A stretch of DNA of 64,000 nt from Bos javanicus (lineage: Eukaryota; Chordata; Mammalia; Artiodactyla; Bovidae): the NCBI RefSeq assembly GCF_032452875.1, contig NC_083869.1, forward strand, positions 78,486,501-78,550,500, written 5' to 3'. Both the position numbers and the translations under genes were made by a program. Below, one piece after another: positions 54,396 through 64,000 of this stretch (position 1 is its first letter; each line of letters begins with the position of its first letter). The notes below the pieces were generated by a model that had not been told where the DNA came from, did not search any database, and saw nothing but the letters and a program-made list of their open reading frames with translations.

Positions 54396-56690
54396 CTGAG
54401 TGCCTGAACTGAACTGAACTTAACAACAAACATTATTCTCAATGGTGAATAATTGAAAGCATTCCTTCTAAGATCAGGAACAAGACAAGGGTGTCCCTTT
54501 TCATGACTATTACTGAACATAGTTTTGAAAGTCCTAGCTAAAGCAATCAGAAAAGAATAAGAAATAAAAGGAATCCAGGTCAGAAAAGAAAAAGTAAAGC
54601 TCTCACTGTTTGAAGATGACATGATACTATACAGATTTATCCCTAAAGATAGTATCAGAAAATTACTACAGCTAATCAATGAATTTAGCAAAGTTGCAGG
54701 ACACAAGTCAGTACACAGAAATACGCATTTCTATACACTAACAATGAAAAATCTGGAAGAGAAATTAAGAAATCAATCCCATTTACCATTGCAACAAAAA
54801 TAATTAAATATCTAGGAATAAACTTACCTACGGAGACAAAAGAACTGTACAGAGAAAATTATAAGACACTGATGAAAGAAATCAAAGATCACATAAACAG
54901 ATGGAGGGATATGTCATGTTCATGGGTAGGAAGAATCAATATTATGAAAATGACTCTACTACCAAATGCAATCTACAGATTCAATGTGACCCCTATCAAA
55001 ATTACCAATGGCATTTTTCACAGAACTAAAACAAAAAAATTCACAATTCATATGGAAACACAAAAGATCCCTAATAGTCAAAGCAGTCTTGAGAAAGAAG
55101 GATGGAGCTGGAGGAATCTCCTTCCTGACTTTAGATTATACTACAAAGCTACAGTCATCAAGAAAATATGATAATGACACAAAAACAGAAATATATACCA
55201 ATGGAACAAGATAGAAAGTCAAGAAATAAACCCATGCACCTATGGGTACCTTATTTTTGACAAGGAAGGCAAGAATACAAAAATGGGGCAAAGATATCCT
55301 CTTCAATAAACAGCGCTGGGAAAACTGGACAGCTACATGTAAAAGAATGAAATTAGAACACTTCCTAACACCATACACAAAGATAAACTTAAAATGGATT
55401 AAAGACTTAAATGTAAGACCAGAAACTATAAAACTCTTAGAGGAAAACATCGACAGAACACTTGATGACATAAATAAAAGCAAGATCCTCTATGACCCAC
55501 CTTCTAGAGTAATGGAAATAAAAGTAAACAAGTGGGACGTGATTAAACTTAACAGCTTTTGCACAGCAAAGAAAACTTAAGCAAGGTGAAAAGACAACCC
55601 TCAGGATGGCAGAAAATAATAGCAAATTAAACAACTGACAAAGGATTAATTTCCAAAATATCCAAGCAGCTTATACAACTCAATACCAGAAAAACAAACA
55701 ACCCAATCAAAAAGTGGGGAAAAGACCTAACAGACATTTCTCCAAAGAAGACATACAGATGGCTAACAAACACAAGAAAACATGCTCAACATCGCTCATT
55801 AGTAGAGAAATGAAAATCAAAACTGCAATGAAATATCACCTCACAGGGCTCAGAATGGCCATAATCAAAAAGTCTACAAATGATAAATGCTGGAGAGGGT
55901 GTGGAGAAAAGGGAAAAGGGAATGCTGTTGCACTATTGGTGGGAATGTAAACTGATACAGCCACTATGGAAGACAGTATGGAGATTCCTTTAAAAACTTG
56001 AAGAAAACCACCATATGACCTAGCAATCTCGCTGCTAGGTATATACCCTGAGGAAACCAAATTGAAAAAGACGTATGTATCCCATTGTTCATTGCAGCAT
56101 ATTTACGATAGCCAGAACATGGAAGCAATTTAGATGTCCACTGACAGATGAATGGATAAAAAAGTTGTGGTACATATACACAATGGAATATTAGCCATAA
56201 AAAGGAATACATTTGAGTCAGTTCTATATGAGGTAGATCAACCTAGAGCCTATTACACAGAGTGAAGTAAGTCAGAAAGAGAAAGATAAATATCATATTC
56301 TAACACATATATAAGGAATCTAGATAATGGTACTGAAGAATTTATTTACAGGCCAGCAGTGGAGAAACAGACATAGAGAATAGACTTAGGGACATGGGGA
56401 GAGGGGAGGAAAGGGTGAGGTGTATGGAGAGTAACATGGAAACTTATATTACTATATGTAAAATAGATAGCCAATGGGAATTTCCTGTGTGGCTCAAGGA
56501 AACTCAAACAGGGGGTCTCTATCAATCTATAGCAGTGGGATGGGAAGGAGACGGGAGGGAGGTTCAAAAGGGAGGTGATATATGTATACCTATGGCTGAT
56601 TCATGTTGAGGCTTTACAGAAAACAACAAAATTCCGTAAAGCCATTATCCTTCAATTAAAATGTAAATAAATTTTAAAACACTGAAAAAA

Positions 56691-57480
56691 AATTTAAATA
56701 TATTTCGTGTTAAGAAGACAAGAAAAATTTAAACATAAATGTTTTCTCTGCCCTTTGGCCTCTTCTCTCCCCTGTTGTGCATTGTGAATCTGTGTTTTGC
56801 AGCTATCAAAACTTCCCCATCAGCAGAAATAACATGCTCAACTATAAAGAGAAACATTCTCCTGTCTTCAACAAGACAACTCTTTAAAAACAATTCTTTT
56901 TTTGATAGGGAATCACGTGGTGTTCAGATCTGGATTGTGTAAACTGTCAACAACACATCGCTTAATGTAGAGGTCTGTCTCAAAACCATATGACTGCCTC
57001 AAATTCTAAAGAACAGAACTTTCTCAGAGTTTTCTGAGATGCTCTTCATGGATTATAATCCTCACATTTGGCTCAAATAGAATTTTCCATTCTTTTCTTA
57101 GATGGATTGATAAGTTTTTCATCAAAAATATTAATAGTGGATTATCTTCAACAAAGTCTTTTTAATAACATTACACATTAAATGTGCCTTTCCAAGTGTT
57201 TTTATGGCCAGTGAAGATCTTTTTTGGAAAATTGCAGTGAAGGTTCTAAAGTCTAGGATGTTTCCGTTTCCATAATGTTCTTTAAACAGTTTATTTTTGC
57301 CTGAGTGTATTTATTACAATGGCTCTTTTAGGGGAACTTGGGTTGGTGGAATGTCCAAAATGCAAAGTTGCTAAATACTATTAACCAAAACTATTGTTAG
57401 GGGTTACTGTGAACTCAAATAGAGTAAGATCCAGACTATCTGGGCTGCATAGTTTGTCTCAAAACAATATGCAGTTTCTC
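56691..57480. other. Unassigned intergenic stretch
   Basis: Nothing recognised; chance ORF 56739-56942 only. Confidence 0.4.
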
Positions 57481-57535
57481 ATATATAATAAACACACATA
57501 CACACACATATTATAATATGTACATACACATACAC
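57481..57535. repeat. CA/TA-rich microsatellite
   Basis: Degenerate 'acacacatacacacacat' and 'acatacacatacacatt' next to a BovA. Confidence 0.7.
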
Positions 57536-57656
57536 ATTGGAGAAGGAAATGGCAACCCATTCTAGTCTTCTTGCCTGGAAAATTCCTTGGACAGAGAACC
57601 CTGGTGGGCCCCAGTCCATGGGGTCACAAAGAGTTGAACACAACTGAGCGACTGAG
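57536..57656 (+). repeat. BovA SINE monomer
   Basis: 'cattggagaaggaaatggcaaccc' to 'gttgaacacaactgagcgactgagc'. Confidence 0.92.
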
Positions 57657-57671
57657 CACACTTAGTATAGG

Positions 57672-57678
<7 letters not shown>

Positions 57679-57705
<27 letters not shown>
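57679..57705. repeat. (CA)n microsatellite
   Basis: About 13 uninterrupted CA units, long enough to be polymorphic. Confidence 0.95.
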
Positions 57706-58344
57706 TTTATTAGTGTGTATATACTGTCACAAAACAGTATACAAAGAACAAAGAGGTAGAAACAAAGGACATATGACTCACACACAAAATAACACATGAT
57801 CTTGGAATAAATGAAAGACCTTTCATGAAATGCATTTATTTAAAGCACCAAGTTTATTTATCAAAAGCCTTGAATTGTGATTTCCATATTCCATAGTGTC
57901 CACATGGAAACTTTGCCAAAGATTAGGGTACAGAACAGTTTAGTCTGTGTACAGAGCATTTGCATTATTGTCCAATGGACTCATGGTTATAACACGGTTC
58001 TGACAATTGGCACAGAAATTATTCAGGACAAAATCAGTTGCTACCTATCCTTAGCATTTCAAGTGCAACGGAACGCAGTTTCCACTGGCCATTGTGGTAT
58101 CAGTGCACCACATCTAGAAATTCAAACAACTTTGCTTATATAGTGTTTCAGTACGCAAAGATTTATGAAACATAATATTAAGAACTATTTCCACTATTGA
58201 CAATTGTATTGATTTCTGTTATTTGGACTGTTTTCTTTATGTATTTTAACTAGCATTCCCTAACAGTACCAGAGAAAGGACTTTTCAGTACTTTATACAT
58301 CATGAAAAATAGTAAGCATTTACATGTAACTGGGAGCTAAAATT
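57706..58344. other. Unassigned intergenic stretch
   Basis: Chance ORF 57877-58143 has no recognisable domain. Confidence 0.4.
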
Positions 58345-60330
58345 TTAAATTCTTTTTAATTCAGGTGTAATATGCATATGATAAAATTTATCTTTTTAAA
58401 GTATACAATTGAATGAGTTCTGTCAAGTTGAATACAGTAGGGTTACCACCATTATGATCTAGCTATGAAACATTTCCATCATTCCATAAAGTCACTCAAA
58501 CTCTTTACTCCCACCCCTGGCAACTGCTGATCTTTTTGTCTTTTCTAGAGTATCATATGATTGGTATCTTCCACATGTAGTTCTTGCACTTGGTTTCTTT
58601 AACTTAATGTAGTACTTTTGAAACTCATTTATGTTGTTGAAGTGTAAGTAATTGATTCTTTCTTGCTGTTGAGGAATATTCCACTGTATGGATGTATCAC
58701 AACTTATTTATTCATTCACTGGCTAATGAGGATTTGAGTGTTTATCCAGCTCTTTGTGTGGACATATGTTTTCATTGTTCATGGATATAAGTCTAGGAAT
58801 TGGATTGCTGAATAATATGGTAAGTGTGCATTTAACTTTAGGATAACCTGCATAAATGTTTTCCAGAATAAGAGTTTCAGTTTATCTAAATTATTTGATA
58901 CAGTGTCTGTTCAACTCTTTTTACTTCTCTAAAAATTGAGATATTTGTTTTACTACTGATTGCCAAAACTCCTTGTCTATTTCTTTCTATAAGCCCTTTG
59001 TTAAACTATTGATACATGTTTGGTAAATATTTTCTCTTATGTGTAGCTTGAATTTCTAATATTTTAACAGTATTTTTTGGAGAGCAGAAAATTGTACTTT
59101 TGAAAATGTACTGCTGCTGCTGCTGCTGACTCGCTTCAGTCATGTCTGACTCTGTGCGACCCCATAGACGGCAGCCCATCAGGCTCTCCCGTCCCTGGGA
59201 TTCTCCAGGCAAGAACACTGGAGTAGGTTGCCATTTCCTTCTCCAATGCATGAAATTGAAAAGTGAAAGTGAAGTTGCTGAGTCTTGTCCAACTCTTAGC
59301 GACACCATGGACTGCGGCCCACCAGGCTCCTCCGTCCATGGGATTTTCCAGGCAAGAGTGCTGGAGTGGGGTGCCATTGCCTTCTCCACAATTTATCATT
59401 ATTTTTATTTTATGGTACATATTTTTGGGTCTTTTAAGAAATCTTCACCTAATCCATGATCAGAAAGAATTTCTCCTTTTTTTTTCACCCAAAAGTTACA
59501 AAATTTTATAGGTTATTGGTTTTACATTTATACCTATGACCTATTTTATGTTAGTTCCTCTATATGGTATGAAATAAGAGTTGAAGATTGTTTTGTATTT
59601 TAAATATGGTATTCAAATATTTTAATCATTTGTGAAAAATACTGTTGTCAAAGATATTGACATATTGAAGTGTCTTGGTATCTATGCTGGCAAACAATTG
59701 ACCAAATTTATGTGAGTCTACTTCTGAATTGTGCTTTCTTTGCTGTTACTCCACATGTCTGTCCTTAAAATAGTACCAGAAGGTTCTGAATACTATAATT
59801 TTCAGAGTGAATTTTTAAACCAGGCAATATAAATTCTCTAACTTTGCTCTTCTGGTTCTTTATTTTGATATTAAAGTCCTTTACATTTATATATAAATGT
59901 AATAAATAGCTCATCAATTTATGCAAACATCTCCTAGGATTTGATTAGGATATGTTGAGTCTATTGGTCAATTATGTTTAATAATACTGAGCCTTGTGAT
60001 TCCTCAGGATAGAATATATCTTCATTGGTTTAGATCACCCAAGACTTTTCTTAGCAATGTTTTTTTTTTCAGTGTATTGTTCTTGTACATATTATATTTT
60101 ATTATATTCATATGTGTCTCAATTTTATTGCTATAATATATTATTAATATATTACTCTTATAAATTCTACTTTCAGCTGTTCACTGTACCTGTGTATAAT
60201 TTCAATTTATTTTGTATTCTTGCCTTTTATCTTGCAACTTTGCTAAAGTCACTTACTATTTCTGTAACTTTCTGCAGATAATAGGATTTCCATAAAGAAT
60301 GCAAATTAAGAAAAATTTGCCACCTGTCTT
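58345..60330 (-). mobile_element. Old L1 (L1M type), antisense, split by BOV-A2
   Basis: Antisense 3'UTR phrases in order: 'ttaattcaggtgtaatatgcatatg', 'ctggcaactgctgatct', 'gaggaatattccactgtatggatg', 'gtgtggacatatgttttcattg', then after the SINE 'cctaatccatgatcagaaag', 'gtgtcttggtatctatgctgg', and ORF2-side 'cttttatcttgcaactttgctaa'. About 1.7 kb of ancient L1. Confidence 0.85.
59111..59392 (-). repeat. BOV-A2 SINE, antisense, with CTG run
   Basis: A (CTG)6 run at 59111-59128, then the antisense dimer to 'gtgccattgccttctcc'. It splits the old L1. No convincing TSD. Confidence 0.94.
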
Positions 60331-62052
60331 CCAAACTCTGTGCCTTCCATTGCTGTTATTATTATTGTTAGCCTTATTATATCATTTTGTGACTCCAAGC
60401 AAGTGACTTTTAAACACATATTTATAGCCTATTAGATTTTTTACATATGTAATTATGTTTTAAATTTATCACACTACAAGTGTAGATATTATTGTTGGCA
60501 TTGTAAAAATGAAGAAACTGAGGTTCAAAGACTTTGGTTGACTGACTTAGTACTAAACCACATTTTTCAAATTAAAGACTATATTACCATTAAAGCTCTA
60601 TTCTAAAGACCCTACCACAACCCAAATTTAGTCATTTCTCATGGGCATTGTGGTATCCTTTTTCCCCTGTAAAAGTGTCCCTTTATCTCCAAAACATTTG
60701 CTCCCCCCAGAATTCTTCTTTCCCTAACTTGTTCCTTCTCATCTTCCTCTGCTTTCCCCAGACAGGAGTACAGAGCACCTGTTGTGACCACACAGTGAAT
60801 CAAGAATTGGGAGTTAGTGAAAAAAGGCATGTTAGCTGACCTCAAGCTCACAACAGGTAGTTCAAAGACAGTGAATTATTGAAGTGACTTCAAGAGGCAG
60901 ACATGAGATGTGATGGGTATAGAGAAGAGGGAATATATTTGACTGTATAATGTATTCAGAAAGAACCTACCACACAAAATAAAAAGTGCAAAAAGAAAAT
61001 CTCATTTTGGTGTCTTCCAAAAAAGTGCAAGATATCAGGTAGAGAGTGATGAAAAAAATAATTTGGAATGTGTGTTAGTTACATTTAAGACAGCAAAATG
61101 CATGTGACTCTAGGCATTTCAAACAAGGAATTTAATACAGAAAATTACCTACTGAGGGATGGTAGAATTGTAAAGATAAATAGAAAACACTGAGGCAACC
61201 TTGGATTTAGAAATAGGAAGTACCTTCTACCTAACATTCTAGGGCTGGAGGGACTTAGGAAAAAAGATAGCATTGGCAGGATTAAAAAGCCAAAATTGCT
61301 CACAGGAGTTAAAATCATGATAGGGGATTATAAGTGGAGTTGGAACACTCCTGTAAACATACTTCTGGGGCTGCTGGTGGAAGGAAAGAAAAATTTACAA
61401 AGAAATACCCTCCCTTGGTCTGTCTCAAAGTGAATTGGGTGAGAAAACGTATGGTCCAATATAAACTTGGTTATCTCTTAAAGTCAGTTCTATTTTAGCT
61501 ATTGGGAAATCTTGCCTTTGTTTATTTTTCCAGTACCAGTGTTTTCTGCTAATGCTTTGCTTTGTGGGCATCTGAGTTTCCTTACTTGTATGCCATATGT
61601 GGTTTATCTCTTCCTTAAACACACCTTCCTTAAATTCCAATTATTATACTTGACTTCCAGCTAGGAGGGTCCATCTCTTCTCACCTCTTTCCTAGTCAGT
61701 ATATGCAGTAAACATTTACTGAGCTCTTAGTATGCCCAAAAAGGTGTACTGGGTAACTGGGGAGAAAAATAAATAAAACTCACTTATTCAATGTCTACTG
61801 ACCACAATCTAGTGAATCATTACAGTGTGGCTTCATTGTCCTGTTTGAGGTATATTATAACAACATTTTACACCATTTATATCCTATGTAATTATAAAAT
61901 CCAATATACTATCTAAGACAAGCAATTTTATGGTTATTTGCCACTTAAAAATATTCAGCATTTGTTTGTATCCCATTAATACAAATAATGAAAAAATGAT
62001 TTGTTTTAATCTGTAATAAACTGATTTATTGTGCATAACTGTAATATACTAG
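60331..62052. other. Mostly unassigned stretch with MIR-like piece
   Basis: A MIR-type 3' half is visible at about 60465-60560 ('attgtaaaaatgaagaaactgaggttcaaag'). Otherwise nothing recognised; chance ORFs of 60-71 codons only. Confidence 0.5.
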
Positions 62053-62334
62053 CTGCTGCTGCTGCTGCTAAGTCGCTTCAGTCGTGTCCGACTCTGTGTG
62101 ACCCCATAGATGGCAGCCCACCAAGGCCCCGCCATCCCTGGGATTCTCCAGGCAAGAACACTGGAGTGGGTTGACATTTCCTTCTCCAATGCATGAAAGT
62201 GAAAAGTGAAAGTGAAGGTGAAGTCGCTCAGTCGTGTCTGACTCTTAGCGACCCCATGGACTGCAGCCTACCAGGCTCCTCCGTCCATGGGATTTTCCAG
62301 GCAAGAGTACTGGAGTGGGTTGCCATTGCCTTTA
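62053..62334 (-). repeat. BOV-A2 SINE, antisense
   Basis: (GCT)n at 62053-62070, then both antisense BovA units with the 'gaaagtgaaaagtgaaagtgaag' linker, ending 'gagtgggttgccattgcct'. Well preserved, so probably young. Confidence 0.95.
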
Positions 62335-62821
62335 GAGTTACATTTAATTGTTAACTCTGCCTACTCAAACACATATTAGGCAACAATCCCCAAAATGAGT
62401 ATTTAACTTTGCATCAGATATAAAGGAGACTCTGGGCATTATAATTAAAATTATTTTGAGGCAGACAGAGAGCTAATTCCCAACAGATTTAGCATGTTCT
62501 GTAATTGAGAAAATGTACTTTTTATTGATTTACATGTACATTTTATAGGACACATGTTCTGTGTATAGTGAATAAATAACTTCTGTAGTATCAAAATTTA
62601 AAAAAAAAAAAAAAAAGAAACACCCCCTCTTCACTTCCTCTGTTTTCAAACCTTCTGTTAGGGTCTTCTATTGAATGAATGTAGCAGAAAGCGGGAGGGC
62701 AAGCAATCCTAGAAAATGAAAGTTACAGTAATAGAAGGATGAGGAAATAACATTAGAGAAAACAGGCAAATGATGGTATCAGCAAGCAAGGGCTGTGAAA
62801 AGAAGGCCCAGAGGAAAGTCT
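62335..62821. other. Unassigned stretch with poly-A
   Basis: An A run of about 18 lies at 62598-62615. Nothing else recognised. Confidence 0.4.
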
Positions 62822-63195
62822 TAGATATGGAAAATGGTAACGATAACCTTGTATGCGAGACAGCAAAAGAGACACAGATGTATAGAACAGTCTTTTGGAC
62901 TCTGAGGGAGAGGGCAAGGGTGGAATGATTTGGGAGAATGGCACTGAAACATTTATATTATCATATGTGAAATGAATCGCCAGTCCAGGTTCGATGCATG
63001 ATACAGGGTACTCGGGGCTGGTGTACTGGAATGACCCAGAGGGATGGGATGCGAGGGAGGTGGGAGGGGGATTCAGGTTGGGGAACACATGTACACCCAT
63101 GGCTGATCCATGTCAATGGATGGCAAAACCACTACAATATTGTAAAGTAATTAGCCTCCAATTAAAATAAATAAATTTGTTTAAAAAAAAAAAAG
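62822..63195 (+). mobile_element. Bovine L1 3' end, sense
   Basis: 'tatgcgagacagcaaaagagac', 'cagtcttttggactctgagg', 'gaacacatgtacacccatgg', 'gtaattagcctccaattaaaataaataaa' and an A tail. It is the non-rearranged counterpart of the hairpin copy at 5109-5520. Confidence 0.93.
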
Positions 63196-63679
63196 AAGAC
63201 TGTGGTCTTGCCTCGCTTGTCTTCTCTGCTGCCTACTATTCTGTTTGCATTTCGCAGCTGCTAAGGCTACAAATGGCCAAAGACAAGCTATAATATGATT
63301 TTTAAAAAGTGGATTTGAAGATCCATGTTATTATATACCTAGATATTGATATATAATATATTCAAAATATAAATGGTTTTTAGTAAATAAAATGAAGTTT
63401 CAATTACAATTCAATGCTATGTAGAGACTGAGACTGAATAAAAGTACTTAAAAGATTATATGAAAGTATCAAGTCTTGAGAATAAACGAGGTCATCTTGA
63501 ATTTTTTTAAATTTTGAATTGCTGGGACAGTAAATCAGGACTACATAGCCTGGAATTATGGAGCTGAGGATTAGCCTCAGAATACACAAATAGATCAAAA
63601 TGTAGGAAAGAATAAGGTAGCAGACCACCTTGTATGTAAGAACATGATAAATGGCCATGATGGCATTTTAACTCAGCGG
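63196..63679. other. Unassigned AT-rich stretch
   Basis: Nothing recognised. Confidence 0.4.
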
Positions 63680-64000
63680 TAAAAGGATGGATTGTTTAGT
63701 AAATGGTACAGACACAGCTGGCTATCCATCTGGAAGAATATAAAACTGGACTCCTTTTTTACATCATATTAAAAATAAATTCCAAAAGGAATAAAAACTT
63801 AAATGTGAAAAATGCAAGAAAATCTGGGAAAGTCTATGGACACCCTCAGGGCAAAGTGGGTATGAACCTACTTGATTTATAAAAAAGTTAAAGTCATCTA
63901 TAATGAGATAAATCAAAACACAAAAGAAAACAGAAATTCTTGGACAGGTATTTGCAATGAGGAAAAAATATGGATGACCATTATGAATAAAATACAAAGA
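63680..64000 (+). mobile_element. Old L1 ORF2 C-terminal region, runs off window
   Basis: 'aatggtacagacacagctggctatcc', 'aataaattccaaaaggaataaaaact' and 'aatgtgaaaaatgcaag' follow the late ORF2 text of L1 (the LEEN-like region). It continues past 64000. Confidence 0.7.

Larger units (their letters stand above)
52240..54420 (+). mobile_element. BovB LINE, 5'-truncated, nested in L1 ORF2
   Basis: It starts late in the endonuclease ('gaagctctatacagtcagc') and ends in ACTGA repeats. L1 text on both sides is continuous ('aagcctaca' to 'acaaacattattctcaatggtg'). Coding parts: 52326-52556, 52664-52882, 52816-53730 (RT), 53780-54007 and 53925-54395 (C-terminal domain). No clear TSD. It is among the least decayed BovB copies here. 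Confidence 0.96.
50395..56310 (+). pseudogene. L1 ORF2 remnant, split by BovA and BovB
   Basis: Endonuclease part: TIVNIYAPNIGAPQYIRQTL and IIVGDFNTPL (about 50525-50645), with the N-terminal part missing. RT part: IPRNKSPGPDGFTGEFCQTF (51466-51747 frame), then an insert at 52041-52157 and one at 52240-54420, then LSLFEDDMILY at 54600-54630. The catalytic box is FEDD instead of the family F/YADD. C-terminal part: 55242-55580 (NKQRWENWTATCKRMKLEHF) and the decayed end to about 56310. Many stops and shifts; not functional. Confidence 0.85.
48690..56690 (+). mobile_element. Long bovine-type L1 hosting three insertions
   Basis: It runs from a leader (48690-49390) through ORF1 and ORF2 remnants to a 3'UTR ending 'ccttcaattaaaatgtaaataaa' at about 56680. 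Within it lie a BOV-A2 (49061-49337), a BovA (52041-52157) and a BovB (52240-54420). Without them the L1 would be roughly 5.4 kb. The start of the ORF2 endonuclease seems deleted. No outer TSD was found. All reading frames are broken. Confidence 0.9.

Noticed and set aside
57877..58143. 88-aa ORF as a small gene
   Set aside because: No recognised family or context; chance ORF in AT-rich DNA.
59111..59128. CTG expansion locus
   Set aside because: The CTG run is the usual end of an antisense BOV-A2, as also at 62053 and 52041.

Overview
This window is ruminant (bovid-type) intergenic or intronic DNA. I find no host protein-coding exon, no structural RNA gene, no CRISPR array and no bacterial or phage system. 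The lineage call rests on the repeats: many BovB (RTE-clade) LINEs with pentanucleotide 3' tails, Bov-tA and BOV-A2 SINEs, CHR-type SINEs and bovine-type L1 3' ends occur together. The sequence alone does not separate cattle, yak, bison, sheep or goat.

By a hand sum of the intervals below, BovB covers about 19-20 kb (roughly 30%), L1 about 13 kb (about 20%) and SINEs 3-4 kb. The remainder is older debris (MIR, hAT-type DNA transposon fragments, MaLR and ERV LTRs) and AT-rich sequence in which I recognise nothing.

Layout. 1-2.2 kb: two BovB copies head to head. 2.2-5.5 kb: ancient repeats, a small BovB with a perfect 12-bp target-site duplication (TSD), an LTR, and an L1 tail forming a 47-nt hairpin. 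5.5-7.5 kb: a 5'-inverted L1 split by a BovB. 7.5-10.6 kb: old L1, and two convergent L1 tails inside one 15-bp TSD. 10.65-14.2 kb: a nearly full-length BovB with 5'UTR repeats, endonuclease and reverse transcriptase, all inactivated. 14.2-22.8 kb: SINEs and two more BovBs. 22.8-24.65 kb: a DNA transposon fragment split by L1 and SINEs. 25.4-26.4 kb: an LTR inside a MaLR LTR. 27.1-35.6 kb: five BovB loci, two with BovB nested in BovB. 35.6-42.1 kb: the most repeat-poor part. 42.1-45.3 kb: two antisense BovBs, one carrying SINEs. 47.4-56.7 kb: SINEs, then a long bovine-type L1 holding a BOV-A2, a BovA and a 2.2-kb BovB. 58.3-60.3 kb: old antisense L1 split by a BOV-A2. 62-64 kb: BOV-A2 and L1 ends.

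The coding sequences are retrotransposon pseudogenes. Autonomous BovB machinery presumably mobilised the BovA-type SINEs, which share its 3' end; every BovB here is 5'-truncated or carries stops, frameshifts or active-site changes. I found no undescribed biological system. What is worth a second look is the insertion mechanics: twin-priming-like inversions, nested elements with visible TSDs, tail subfamilies, and recurrent loss of the same codons.
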